Shown: positions 1-10,105, numbered from the stretch's first letter. The stretch: DNA of 33,262 nt from Caulochytrium protostelioides (GCA_003615045.1 ML014309.1:1-33262), one strand, 5' to 3'. The notes: a model not told the origin generated them from the sequence alone. A program made the numbers and translations.

Positions 1-1540
1 CACGTCTTCAAGCTAGGTCGATGGCCGGCGCTACGACAACAAGCGGTCCCGAAGAACCGCCCGTCTCGGCAAACGTCGAGCCAGACAGATAAGCGAACTT
101 CCGGTTAACACTCGGGGAAATGCTGGTGGCCGAATCCACACCGGGCGCCTCGCTCGTCCGCCGCCCTTGACACAAGGCCGCAGGCAGGGACGAGGAGGCG
201 GCCACGGCGCAGGGACACGCAGCAACCCGAGAGTCGCCAACGAAACCACGCGTATGACTCATCCTCTAACGCAGAGAAGAGTGTCTGGATTGAGAAATCT
301 AGACATGGACGAAAAACTATTAGAATGATCCTAAGAGTTGGTCGTTGGTTTCTCTCCTCTCTCCGCCCCCATCCGGAAGTCTCCCGTGCAACGCGCGCCC
401 GTTCAAAAACGCACGCATGTGCGAAGCGGTACACTAAGCGAGGATGTCGATGGATGGTTTGAACAGCGTGAACGGTCCGCTATTTATACGCATGCCGGCC
501 AGCGGCAACGGCCACTGCCGTGCGGCTGAGCACGCTGGCGGCCTGGGTCCCTCGTTCGCGCCGCTTTCGGTCGCATCCGGTGTCGGTCGGAGTCTGAAGC
601 AGCCCCTCGAACTCCGCCGCACCCAGCCCGCCGTCCCAACTCAGCCCGCACTCAGCCCGCACTCAGCCCGTCCAGCCCTCTCATCCGGGCGCGGTCGGCG
701 TCGCCCGCTGTGCTCCGCGCAGCCGTGGCGTTCGCGAACGACGCCGGCAGGGCCCGGCAGAACCATGGGATGGCGTAGCCCCGCCGGTTCTCCCTGGTTT
801 TCCATTCGCTCGGATCGCTTCGGCTGGCTGCGGCAGCGGGTGCGGATAGGCGTCTTGCTGGATGCAGGTCCTGGTCGCTTGTGGATGTCAAGCGTGGCGC
901 CGACGCCAGCGGCTGACAGCCAGGGGCTGTCAAGTCAAGGCGGTGGTTCTGACATTTTTACCGTCATCGTATATGATCGTTGGAGATGCGCGTGGGGTGA
1001 AATCGAGTGCGACGACGAGGCATCGTATCGCGGGACTCGAGCCGACTGGGCATTGATGTGATGCACGATACTATGAGAGGCCACCCGCTACGTCTACAGG
1101 GGTCGGTCATGATTTATGCTCAGGAATCGTGGTGCATCGTATTCATAGCATGCTCCACATCGGCGGCGGGAATGCAGGGTGGTGCTTCCTGAGCAGGATA
1201 TATTATTATCAGTTCCCATCTCAGCCTGATAAGTAGATGTCTATGAGATGATCCTGTTCTTTGATGATCGTTACGATCTCAGGTTCACCTGCAACTTGCT
1301 GAACGATTAGCGATCATCGCCGAACACGATGCCGGAGACGACGCGCCACAGAGCGCCGGCGCCGTTGTCGTCATGGCGCGCACCACCATCGCTTCTCCTC
1401 CCGTCGGCAGCGTTTTGACCTGGGCGGCGCTCTCAGGAGCGCGAAGGCCGCCGTCGTGGCTGGCGGCCGCCCGTACGCCTGCCTGCCTGCTGTCCGCGCC
1501 CACGTCCAGGATACCTCCCGGTTGGGGACGTATCGTCGTG

Positions 1541-1610
1541 GCGAGGCGAGGCGAGGCGAGGCGAGGCGAGGCGAGGCGAGGCGAGGCGAGGCGAGGCGAG
1601 GCGAGGCGAG
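1541..1610. repeat. (GCGAG)14 pentanucleotide microsatellite
   Basis: Fourteen uninterrupted copies of GCGAG are followed by decayed GCGCAGCGCG. It lies in non-coding DNA about 0.9 kb upstream of cytochrome c. On the minus strand it reads as repeated Leu-Ala-Ser-Pro-Arg, which creates spurious long open frames. Confidence 0.95.
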
Positions 1611-2489
1611 GCGCAGCGCGGCGTGACGCCGGCGCTGGCGGGCTTTGCCTTGGCCCCCTTCACCGCCGCCCCAGGCGCCGCGGTCTTGGGACCTGCTGAC
1701 CGTGGCGGCGTGTCGAGCCCGTCGCTCTCGCCCCCCGGCCCAACGCGGAGCCAGACGGCACGACGGCGCAGGCGGCGCTGCCGAGACGTCTCTCTCGCCG
1801 GTCCGCCGTGCGCGGTATCGCCCGAAAGGCCGTCGGAGCCTCCGGCGGCTCTGGCTGCGCCGTGGTCCGACCCGCGCGGCAGAACGCGGGGGCCCATGCT
1901 GTCGGGCGGGGGGACCGGGGCACTGAGGCGTAGCAAGGGGCACAGGGCCGGCGGGACGCTGCTTGATGCGCGACGTGTCGTCGCCGCCGCTTCGTCGCCA
2001 CGGCGCTCGGTTCTCGCTGTTCGAGCGTGGGTGGCGGCGCTCCGACGGCGGCGCTCAGGCGGCGGCGCTCCGACGGGGCTGAGACGACATCGAGACGGCC
2101 GCCGCGGGGCATCGACGGCGCTCACCGCGCCCGGCCGTGGCTGGGCTTGCCTCGCCTCGCTCTGCCGGACCTCGCCTGGAGGCGGCGCGTCCGGCAGCCG
2201 TGTGTGGAGGAAGCCGCGGCCGCGCTGGGTCAGCTGCCACGCAGCGACCGACGCTCGTCGTGGCTCGTCCGCGATGCTTTGCCGATGCGGTGCCGACGCC
2301 GTGCCCGCTGACGACGCGTCCCGCCACGTTACGGCGATGGCAAGGGTAGCTTCAGAAAAGCAGAGACCCGCGCAGCCGCATCCGCCACATCGCAGCCAGG
2401 CCGCCATGCTCGAGCGGGCGGAGAGGCATGACGAATGCGCGAGTCCGCGTGGCAACACAGACTCAGCTGTGGTCACCGCCAACCCACGC

Positions 2490-2545
2490 GCCTCTCCTCG
2501 TTTTCCCGTTTTCTCACGTATCACACGTCGAATACTCATTTCATC
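2490..2545 (+). promoter_or_regulatory. Pyrimidine-rich leader before cytochrome c
   Basis: A C/T-rich tract (CCTCTCCTCGTTTTCCCG and following) ends just before the cytochrome c ATG at 2546. Similar tracts precede the starts at 13902, 16126 and 33188. It is probably 5' UTR or core promoter of a highly expressed housekeeping gene. No TATA box is evident. Confidence 0.4.
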
Positions 2546-3372
2546 ATGGCTGTTGAAGGTGGTAAGTCGCACCGCATCGCCGCTGTTCGCTTCCGGCGCC
2601 GGGCACCCCGCCTGCTGGGCCCGAGACCGGGCCCCGTGCCCCGTGCCGGCTCAAGCGCGCTCCGCTCTGAGTCCGTCGTCGTTTGTTATGGCTCGCGGGC
2701 GTGTACGGATGGACCCGCGATGCCACGAGAGGGCGTGACCGTAGCATGTCCTTTCTCCGCCGTGGGGTCGGAGATCGAGCGAGGCAGACAGGCCATCGAG
2801 CCCCCCGCCCGCCACCCCCTCTCGCTCTCGCGCCACAGTCCCCGGGGTCGATCCTGAGAGAGGCGGCAGACGGCCGTCGTCTTAGGATCCCCGTTCGGTT
2901 CGTCCGTCGGGCCAGCAAACAACCACCTCTCAGGAAGCATCATGTCCTATCAGGATGTCACCCTGTCAAGGATCCGGACTCACCTCTTTCTCTGCTGCTT
3001 CTCTGGTGCTTGCACGACCACTGGTGCCTCTCGGATGGGATCCTACTTCTGTTGCGCCATGCAGGTGACGCTAAGGCTGGCGCCAAGCTGTTCAAGACCC
3101 GCTGCGCCCAGTGCCACGTGACCGACGCGGGCGCTCCCAGCAAGGTCGGCCCCAACCTGCACGGCGTCTTTGGCCGCACCTCCGGCCAGCAGGAGGGCTT
3201 CACCTACTCGAAGAACATGATCGCCAAGGCCATCGTCTGGGACGACCAGACGATCTACGACTACCTGGAGAACCCCAAGAAGTACGTGCCCGGCACCAAG
3301 ATGGTCTTCCCCGGCTTCAAGAAGCCCAAGGACCGTGCCGACATGGTCGCCTACCTCAAGTCCGTCTGCTAA
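2546..3372 (+). CDS. CYC1: Cytochrome c (two exons)
   Basis: This is the soluble haem protein of the mitochondrial intermembrane space that carries electrons from complex III to cytochrome oxidase. The coding parts are 2546-2561 and 3065-3372, giving 107 residues. Exon 1 encodes MAVEG plus the first base of a Gly codon. The intron has GTAAGT at 2562 and GCAG ending at 3064, and joining restores Gly-Gly-Asp-Ala-Lys. The haem-binding CAQCH motif is at residues 19-23 with axial His23, and the second ligand is Met85 in GTKMVFPG. The block [14 protein letters not shown] is characteristic of the family and the length is normal. The C-terminus is unusual, ending YLKSVC with a terminal cysteine. It converges on MRD1 with 199 bp between the stop codons. 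Identification is secure; the start depends on the inferred splice. Confidence 0.96.
2562..3064 (+). other. Intron of cytochrome c
   Basis: A 503-bp GT-AG intron interrupts codon 6 after its first base (phase 1). It is longer than the 324-nt coding sequence it splits. It starts GTAAGTCGCA and ends GTTGCGCCATGCAG. I see no gene or RNA structure inside it, and open frames running through it appear incidental. Confidence 0.9.
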
Positions 3373-3571
3373 ATGGGCTGGCCTTACTTGTCCTTGTTTT
3401 TCCTCGTAAGCACTTAACACCCCCCAGTTCATACGACGAATGGGCCCTCCCGAGAGGACGGCGAGCATGAGAAAAAAAAAGAAAAACAAATGCTATGAAA
3501 CATGAAAGGGGAATGAAGGATGGTGAGAGCCAGCGGTGCTGGTTCGGGGGTGTCCTGGACAAGGAGACGGT

Positions 3572-6268
3572 TTAGGACTCGCCGCCGAGAACGACTTTGG
3601 TGCGCTTGTTGCGGCTCGCATCGCCGTCCGCGACGTAGGCGCGCTTGGTGCGCTCGCGGACGGCCTCGACGCTCTCGCCCTCCTTGGCGAACTCGATGAC
3701 CATACGGCGGCCGTAGAAATGGGTCTCGCTGAGGGTCTTGCGCGCCGCGCCGGCCTCGCGCTTCGTCATGTACTCGACGAAGGCGAACCCGCGCGCGCGG
3801 CCGTCGAACTGCTGCGGCACGCGGACGCTCTTTACGGCGCCATACGCCGCAAACAGGCGCCGGAGTTCGTTGCGCGAGGCCTGGAAGGGCAGGTTCTTGA
3901 TCAGCAGGCGCGCCGAGGGCGACGCGTCGTCGTCGTCCATGTCTACGCTCGCCACGGGGTCGATGTGGGCCGTGGCGGCGGCCGCGAGCCCGCGGTGTTT
4001 GAGGGCCTGGGTCTGCTGCTGCTGCTGGAGGCCGTGCTGCTGCGAGGCCTGGCTCTGACTGAACTTGAGCACGAGCGCGTGGCCCTGAAGACGCGTGCCC
4101 TGCAGCTGCTTCATGGCCGCGACCGCGTCCTCCTTGGTGGCAAACTCGACAAAGCCAAAGCCCATACTCTGCTGTGGCGGGAGCGGCGCGCCGGGCTTGG
4201 CGGGCTTCGTGGGAGCATGACGCATCACGACGCGGGCCGACCGCAAGCCGGGAATCACCGAGAAGGCGTCGTGGAGGTCGTTGTCGCGCGTGCTGAACGA
4301 CAGGTTTGAGACGAACAGGGTGGCACAGGCTTCGGGCTCGGCCTCTGGCGCTGCCTCCAAGGCTTCCAAGGCTTCCTTCTTGGCATCACCCACCGAATCG
4401 TCCTGAGCCGACGCCTCCTTCGTGGCCGCCTTGTCCGTCGCCGTCGCCGGTGATGCGGACGACGCCGGGACGGCGCCAGCGTCAGCGGAGGACGGTGCCC
4501 CGTCGGACGGCGGCTCCCAGACATCGACGGGCGCCCACTCCAAGTACATGGGCAGGTTCCCCATCTTGCTGAAGGCGAGACGGGCAAAGGCGCGCCGCGC
4601 GTCCTGGGCCAGCACGAATTCAACAATCGCGAGCGCCTTCGTCGCCGGCGGGAAAATGATGCGCGAGACGTCGCCAAACGCCGTGAATTTGGCCCGCAGA
4701 TCCGAGAGCTGCGTCGTCATGAACGGTAGGTTCTTGACAAGGATCGTGGTTTTGGAGCGGCCCGCGGCGCGCGGGTACAGATTGACGCCGTGGTCTTCCA
4801 GGTAGCGGCGGGTATCGTTGAGCACGTCGGTCTCCGCGAGCGCGGCCCGGACGGCCATCCCGCCCTCGGCGGCGTCCAGCACATCGCGCTTGCTGATGTT
4901 CAGCTTCGCCGCGACTGCGTCCATCGCCGCGTTGTGGTTAATAAAGAACGCGTTCCACGAGAACGTCGCCGTCGTCGCGTTGAGGCGATCGCGCTTCTCC
5001 TTCTCGCGCTTGAACGCCGACGTGCCTTTGCGCGTCGGGTCGTCCGCCTCGTCCTCGACCGCGTGGGCGTGCGGCTTCTCGGCGGCTGGCGCCAGCGACA
5101 AGATGCGGCCCTGGAAGAAGGCGCCCTGCAGCGTCGAGTAGGCACGCACCGCGTGCTCGGGCAGCATGTACGCCACAAAGGCATACCCGCGATTGCGTGT
5201 CGCGACGCGGACGCTGCCAGGGTGCGCCTCATCCCAGACATCGCCCGTTCCCGAGGCGCCGGGCTCACCGCCTTCCTCGTCGTCCGGAGCATGCGGGCGA
5301 CCGCCCTCGCCGCTCGGCACGCGCTCGCTATCCATGATCAGATGGACTTCCGAGACCTTGCCGAAAGGCGCAAACAGCGCTTCGAGCTCGTCTTCGGTCG
5401 CCGTATATGGAATGTTCTTGACAAACAGCCGCCCCGTGTCGAGGATCATGTCGAGCGGCCGCTCTTCGGCCGAGGCCTCGGGGGCCGCCGCGTCCTCAAA
5501 CGCCGACGCGGCGACCATCTTGGACCGAAGGTAGTCCATATCCGAGAGATCGCCCTGAGGCGCTGCCGGGTCCGCCGGCGCCGGAGTCGATCCGGTCGCC
5601 GGCGCGGGGGTCGATCCGGTCGCCGGCGCGGGGGTCGACAAGGATGTCGAAGAGGTCGGCGGATCGGCGAGCTTGGTGGCAGCTTCTGGCGGGACGGCGT
5701 CGCCAAAGATGGACATCATGAAGGCGGCCTTGCGCTGCTTGGCTTCTTCGGGGCTCACGGTCGACGTCGCGGGCGCCGGCGGAGGCGCGGGCGCGGCGGC
5801 GGCGGCGGCGGCGGCACGGGCCGGGCCGCCGTCGACTTCGCCGGGCGCGAGCCCGGGACCCCCGGGCCCGCGCGCGGCGCGGCGAGCCTGGCGCTCGGCC
5901 TCAGCGCGCTGCGCCATCTCGTAGGCCGAGGTGCCCGGGGTATGCCGACTCCAGGGTCGGGCGGCGGCCTCCTTGTCGTCGCCGCGGGCGGTCTCGCCGC
6001 GCTTCAGCGCGACCTCGACCGTCAGCCGCGAGGCATCGAGGTAGGTGCGGTGGAAGTATTGGATCGCGGCTTGGGCGTCGGCTTCGGTGCGGTAGCCGAT
6101 GAAGGCCATCTGGCGGGAGACGCCGGTGGGCGTGCGGAGGACGCAGAGATCGGTGATGGCGCTGCCGCCATTGGCGCTGTTAGCGCCGGCGGGCGCGGCC
6201 GCAAAGTGCGCACGGAGCTCCGCATCAGTCACGTACTTGGGCAAGCCCTTAACCACGATTCGCGACAT
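3572..6268 (-). CDS. MRD1: Mrd1/RBM19-type multiple-RRM ribosome biogenesis protein
   Basis: Mrd1 is a nucleolar RNA-binding protein of the small-subunit processome, needed for early cleavages that release 18S pre-rRNA. This 898-residue protein has the expected five RRMs: RRM1 at about 2-90 (IVVKGLP), RRM2 at about 279-398 (LFVKNIP, RGYAFVAY), RRM3 at about 506-582 (ILVKNLP), RRM4 at about 648-738 (LFVSNLS, MGFGFVEF) and RRM5 at about 785-862 (LLIKNLPF, RGFAFVEY). It ends in a short basic tail. The start MSRIVVKGLP matches the family N-terminus; the frame stays open upstream but offers no ATG. RRM2 carries an acidic insertion of about 40 residues. The RRM1-RRM2 linker holds an Ala run and a PAPATGST repeat, and a short Gln run lies between RRM4 and RRM5. 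No intron is apparent. It converges on cytochrome c. Confidence 0.95.
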   Translation of the reverse strand: MSRIVVKGLPKYVTDAELRAHFAAAPAGANSANGGSAITDLCVLRTPTGVSRQMAFIGYRTEADAQAAIQYFHRTYLDASRLTVEVALKRGETARGDDKEAAARPWSRHTPGTSAYEMAQRAEAERQARRAARGPGGPGLAPGEVDGGPARAAAAAAAAPAPPPAPATSTVSPEEAKQRKAAFMMSIFGDAVPPEAATKLADPPTSSTSLSTPAPATGSTPAPATGSTPAPADPAAPQGDLSDMDYLRSKMVAASAFEDAAAPEASAEERPLDMILDTGRLFVKNIPYTATEDELEALFAPFGKVSEVHLIMDSERVPSGEGGRPHAPDDEEGGEPGASGTGDVWDEAHPGSVRVATRNRGYAFVAYMLPEHAVRAYSTLQGAFFQGRILSLAPAAEKPHAHAVEDEADDPTRKGTSAFKREKEKRDRLNATTATFSWNAFFINHNAAMDAVAAKLNISKRDVLDAAEGGMAVRAALAETDVLNDTRRYLEDHGVNLYPRAAGRSKTTILVKNLPFMTTQLSDLRAKFTAFGDVSRIIFPPATKALAIVEFVLAQDARRAFARLAFSKMGNLPMYLEWAPVDVWEPPSDGAPSSADAGAVPASSASPATATDKAATKEASAQDDSVGDAKKEALEALEAAPEAEPEACATLFVSNLSFSTRDNDLHDAFSVIPGLRSARVVMRHAPTKPAKPGAPLPPQQSMGFGFVEFATKEDAVAAMKQLQGTRLQGHALVLKFSQSQASQQHGLQQQQQTQALKHRGLAAAATAHIDPVASVDMDDDDASPSARLLIKNLPFQASRNELRRLFAAYGAVKSVRVPQQFDGRARGFAFVEYMTKREAGAARKTLSETHFYGRRMVIEFAKEGESVEAVRERTKRAYVADGDASRNKRTKVVLGGES
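5575..5640 (-). repeat. In-frame minisatellite in MRD1 (PAPATGST repeat)
   Basis: A unit of about 24 bp (GTCGATCCGGTCGCCGGCGC and variants) is repeated between two and three times. It encodes PAPATGST-like repeats in the disordered linker between RRM1 and RRM2. Because the unit is a multiple of three, length change would not break the frame. Confidence 0.75.
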
Positions 6269-7316
6269 GGCGACGGCTCGGCGCTGCGCGCTGGTGTCCT
6301 TCCCCCGCGTAAAACGCGATGAGACGGGCGGGATCGGCGGGGCGGACGTCGTCACGGGCGATCCGCCGGATAGCGAACCACGGCGAGTGGGCGCGATCAC
6401 CGTTTCTGATGGGGGGATAGGTAGCAGGGATGGCACCCGCTGTTGACTCTCTCTAATGATAGGGGTATTGTTGAGTATCAGTGGGGCTCATGAGGGAGAT
6501 GGCAGGAAGGCAGGCGAGCGGTGATGGGAACAGCCCGAGGAAGCGGGAAAGGGGTGCGAAGATACGGCGGAGGCTACGATAGCGGTCAAGCGAGCCAGCA
6601 AGTCCATTCGTTGTGACCTATGGATGATGATGCGAGGACCCTAGGCGCTCTACATGTGCGGCAGCAAACGTTCGGGTCCCGTGGAGCGATGGTTTTCTCC
6701 CATCGAATCAAGGCCCAAGCTCCGCTCCATGTCCCTGAAGTCATGTTGAGGGCCCTAGTCTCTCCGTCTCTCTGCGCCTCCGAGCGGAGTTCGCCCCGGG
6801 CGGGGTCCCCTACCCGCAAGACAACGGCTGCCCCGGCGTCGACCGCCACGGCCGCCGCCGACGAAGGCTTTGTCCCCGCCTCCTTTACTTTTGGTTTCTG
6901 TGGCGCTGGGTGCATGCACCGAAGGCTGGCGATGCCGCCACGGCGCTCGCGGTCGATCCGACGGCGTGGCGGCCACAGGCTCGGCAGGATCGCCGTTATT
7001 ACCAGGTCATTGCGCATGGCCAGCGCGCCGACTTTGCGCCGTCGTCACTATCAGTCTGTGGATGCCATTCTGACAAGGATCGACGGCCGATGCACGTCGA
7101 TGCTGACCGTCGTTGGGGGAGGCGACGCACGCGCACGCGCCGCTCACACCTTTCGCCTTCCCGTCTCTCGATCCCGCCACGTCCGCGCATCCAATGCCAA
7201 GCTCGTGGCTTCGCGGCATGTCGCTCGGACGTTGGATGCCTTAAGGCCATCGCGACATCTCCCTCCTCGATCGGACCCACCGTTCTATTTTGGCGTAGAT
7301 CTCAGCGAGGGGGCCA
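6269..7316. promoter_or_regulatory. Divergent intergenic region, MRD1 / 294-aa protein
   Basis: This 1,048-bp gap separates two genes transcribed away from each other and should hold both promoters. I see no recognisable gene; the open frames lack conserved motifs. A mildly A/T-richer patch lies near 6440-6490, just upstream of MRD1. No clear TATA box or long repeat was found. Confidence 0.5.
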
Positions 7317-8201
7317 ATGGAACCTGCGGCGATCGCCGGCCACGGCCTCTTCGACGCCGCAGCGTCGCTCGAGGCCTATGCCATACGGCTCTCGGACCTC
7401 GCTGATGCCGACGCTGCCGATGCGGCCAACGACGTCAACGACGACACCAGCGACGGCGCGGCGCGCGCCAGCGGGCGGTCCGGTCCGCCCTCCCGCCGGG
7501 TCAGCGAGGCGCTCGCGGCCGTCCTGTGCATGCCGCGAAGCCTCCGGACCGCGGCCGGCCCGCCACTGGAAGCCGCGTGCTTTGTCCGGCTGGATCCCGT
7601 CACCGTGGATGCATACCTTGCATGCCGCGCGGGCACGCTGCCAGCCCTCCATGCGGCCCGCGCGCTGGCGCGCCAGGTCCTTGGTCTCGCCGACGATCCT
7701 GATCGCGCCTCGGCGTCCCCTGCCCCGGTCGCGCTGTCGGAGGATGAGATGGCGGAGCTGCTCGCCATGGTACGCTCGTGCAATGGCGGGGGTCCGGACG
7801 CCATGGTCGACATCGATGGCTACGTCGGTATGGACGGCATCGACAACGAGGACGAGCGGATCGTGATGCTGCACGTGGTTGATGCGCTCGTGGATCGCCA
7901 TGTGGCTGATGTGGCACGCGTGATGCAATCGTCTGCCGCCGGCCGGTGGCGTGCCACGCTCCTGCGGCAGGACGCCGTCTACTGGTGGGAAACGCGGTAT
8001 GGCTATCGCTTGGCAACCACACTCGGTCTCGCGCCTTTGACGCTGACCACCCCTTCCGATGATTGTGGCAGAGACACGAGCGAAGAAGACGCGATGGCCA
8101 TCATAACGCACGTGGCCAAGGTGCGACACGGTGCATTGAGTCGTTCCAATCGCGCCACAGGCATTCCCGATTTTCTGGGCCGCGCCATTCCACTATCGTG
8201 A
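7317..8201 (+). CDS. Unknown protein, 294 aa
   Basis: I do not recognise this protein. The ATG at 7317 sits in a good context (CCAATGG) and the frame runs 294 codons with G/C-rich third positions, which supports coding. The N-terminal 50 residues are Ala/Asp-rich and acidic. Residues about 60-120 look like a helical Ala/Leu/Arg-rich domain. After a Pro/Ala-rich linker, residues about 140-235 contain acidic segments (SEDEMAELLAMV, DGIDNEDERIVML) and an aromatic patch, YWWETRYGYRL. There is no signal peptide, membrane span or known motif. It is probably soluble and mainly helical. It converges on the Qc-SNARE with 206 bp between stops. It could be a fast-evolving fungal protein. Confidence 0.65.
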   Translation: MEPAAIAGHGLFDAAASLEAYAIRLSDLADADAADAANDVNDDTSDGAARASGRSGPPSRRVSEALAAVLCMPRSLRTAAGPPLEAACFVRLDPVTVDAYLACRAGTLPALHAARALARQVLGLADDPDRASASPAPVALSEDEMAELLAMVRSCNGGGPDAMVDIDGYVGMDGIDNEDERIVMLHVVDALVDRHVADVARVMQSSAAGRWRATLLRQDAVYWWETRYGYRLATTLGLAPLTLTTPSDDCGRDTSEEDAMAIITHVAKVRHGALSRSNRATGIPDFLGRAIPLS

Positions 8202-8407
8202 CCCGCGCCGCGTCGGACGCTCAGTGAACGTGTTCGCGTGATATCATCAGACATGAAAGAAGAATATATATAGTACATGGAAGCGGGGAATCGGCCTACG
8301 AGATCCAACCGTTTCGTTGATAATCGACCCGCACAGTCTAAGGGAGAAAAAGAAAGAAACAAAGCGCAGGCTGCTCCTGGTCTTGCCTACTTGACCAACT
8401 CGACCAA

Positions 8408-9259
8408 TCAGACAAACTGACTCGAGATGTAGCCGATAAAGGCCAACAGAATGCACAGCATGACGCAGTTCACAATGAAGCGATCGCCCTTCATGACGCC
8501 GTCCAGCGTCTTCTTCATCTTGATGTTGACGTTGTCCACGTGGTCGAGAGCCTTGTTCACGCCCTTCTCGATCTCATCGATTTGCTCGTTCTGGCGGTCG
8601 ACCTCCAGGGTCATGGCGTTGGCCACGGCCTTCAGCTGCGCCACGCCGTTCCCGATCTGGTCGAGCGTCGCATCGATCTGCTTGTTGCCCTCGTTGAGGC
8701 GCTTGAAGTCCTCCTCGACATCGATGTCGGGCAGCGCGTCCGGCGCGTCCTCGCCATACGTGCCGCCGCCATACGGGCCCCCGCGCACGGGGCCCCCGTT
8801 GAGGGCGGCGGTGCGGCTGACGCCGAGGGCGCTGCGCTCCGCGTCCTGCAGATCCATGGCCTTGCGCTTCTCGAGCATCTCCAGTTCGGTGATGTGCTTG
8901 CGCACCAGGTCCAGGATCTCTTTGCGCTCCTCAATGCGTTTGGGATCCTTGTTGCGGCTCTTGCGGATCTCCTTGTCGAGAATCGCATTCATGCGCTCGG
9001 CATCTTCGCGCAGGGTGCGGATCTCGACGCGGATGCGGTACGAGATCTCGGCCGACTCGGTCGACGTGCCCGACTTCTGCAGAATCACTTCGCGGTCTTT
9101 GAGCAGCGCGCGGCAGCTCTTGGCCTCCTGGTGCGCTTTCTTCTTGAGGCGCGAGAACTCGTCGAGCGACTTGTCGATGTTGCGCTGCTCAATGGCCTCG
9201 GGGCAGCACTCCTGGTAGATGATCTCGAGGCGTTTGCACGCGTCTCGAAACGACGCCAT
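8408..9259 (-). CDS. Qc-SNARE, SYP7 (syntaxin-71)-like
   Basis: This is a tail-anchored SNARE that would supply one Qc helix to a trans-SNARE bundle in secretory-pathway fusion. Of 283 residues, about 1-135 form a charged helical N-terminal region with a basic stretch around DKEIRKSRNKDPKR. Residues about 150-175 are a Gly/Pro linker. Residues about 190-255 are the SNARE heptad region, and a single membrane anchor lies at about 262-280 (CVMLCILLAFIGYI) with only three residues after it. The zero-layer glutamine is probably Q223 in EVDRQNEQIDEIE. The helical N-domain plus the ELDRQ..-MDEI-like core resemble plant SYP71-73 more than yeast Tlg1, Vam7 or Syn8. The start at 9259 is the first ATG before the conserved helix; the upstream open frame is Arg/Pro-rich and unlike coding sequence. 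SNARE identity is firm; the subfamily is an inference. Confidence 0.88.
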   Translation of the reverse strand: MASFRDACKRLEIIYQECCPEAIEQRNIDKSLDEFSRLKKKAHQEAKSCRALLKDREVILQKSGTSTESAEISYRIRVEIRTLREDAERMNAILDKEIRKSRNKDPKRIEERKEILDLVRKHITELEMLEKRKAMDLQDAERSALGVSRTAALNGGPVRGGPYGGGTYGEDAPDALPDIDVEEDFKRLNEGNKQIDATLDQIGNGVAQLKAVANAMTLEVDRQNEQIDEIEKGVNKALDHVDNVNIKMKKTLDGVMKGDRFIVNCVMLCILLAFIGYISSQFV

Positions 9260-10105
9260 CGTGGGCGATCGTGATACTGAGCGGGGGTGACGAATAGGAC
9301 AAAGGCGCCGACGTGTTGTGTGCAGAGGACGAATCCACAGACGCCGGATGCTCCGAAGACTTAGGCACAAAAGCGGGTTGCTCAGAAAACTTATGCACAG
9401 TAGCGAAATGGGCAGAAGCAATGCTGTCAAGCGATGACCGCGATGGTCAGGACGTTCGACGGCGCTCTTCGTTCGGGCGGACGGATCGTCTCGTATCAAC
9501 AGTAGCGGGAGAAAGGGAATGAGGCGAGGCGCGGGGCTCAAAGGCTTTCTCAAGACGACATGCGTGATGCCAGGGAGCAACTGCAAAGATCACAGGGGTC
9601 ACGATGCCCGGGCATACGGCAGGATACCCCAGCACTGCTGCCACGTGGCTGTCATGGCCACGGCCGTCACACTGTTTCATGCGAGTCTCGTCAGCCTGCG
9701 TCTTTCGCCTTGACATTGACCCAGACGACGGTCGTACAATGCCCGACCTGTGAGGGTTCAGTCCGCATGAGGAGGATGGCGCCTGAACAGACGCGGCGAG
9801 GGCTCTGACGATCCTGGCGTCCACGAGCCCTCTCGCGCCCACCGGCCGTTGTGCCGTTGGACCATGAAGCCGTTGAACCGCTGGGGCGGGTCTTCCGCGC
9901 ATCGCTCGGCCGCGTCGGCCTTGTTGCCGGCCTCCCGGTATGCTGGCCCCAATGCCCATGCGCCCGATCAGACGAGGCGGCGATCATGACCGGCCCCGTA
10001 GCCGCCCAACTCCGCTCCCCCGCGTTTTCCTCGTTGCGACAAACGACGCGCCGCGCGTGACGCCGACGCCGCGTGCCTTGTGTTGCTGCGGCCCCGCCGA
10101 CCGAC

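Larger units (their letters stand above)
1..2545. other. Gene-poor left flank and cytochrome c upstream region
   Basis: I see no convincing gene here. The open frames in both directions are long only because the DNA is GC-rich. They have arginine-, proline- and alanine-heavy translations, overlap each other on both strands, and mostly lack an ATG. The stretch holds a 70-bp pentamer repeat at 1541-1610 and a short CTCAGCCCG-type repeat near 640-675. A pyrimidine-rich leader at about 2490-2530 precedes the cytochrome c start. The first 1.3 kb is visibly less GC-rich than 1.6-2.4 kb. Confidence 0.6.

Noticed and set aside
8-262. Minus-strand frame of 84 codons with an ATG
   Set aside because: Mixed composition, no motif, in gene-poor flank, no supporting context; an open frame this long is expected by chance in GC-rich DNA.
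444-1061. Plus-strand frame of 205 codons with an ATG
   Set aside because: Third positions are mixed, the sequence contains a short tandem repeat and no domain; downstream it reads into clearly less GC-rich non-coding DNA.
1371-2738. Long overlapping frames on both strands around the GCGAG repeat
   Set aside because: They derive from the repeat and from high GC; translations are Arg/Pro/Ala-rich, strands contradict each other, and the long minus frame runs into cytochrome c exon 1.
9313-9522. Cys-containing frame with a repeated AGCSE(D/N)L unit
   Set aside because: No ATG start and lies in the SNARE promoter; the repeat reflects an imperfect duplication of about 30 bp, not a supported peptide gene.
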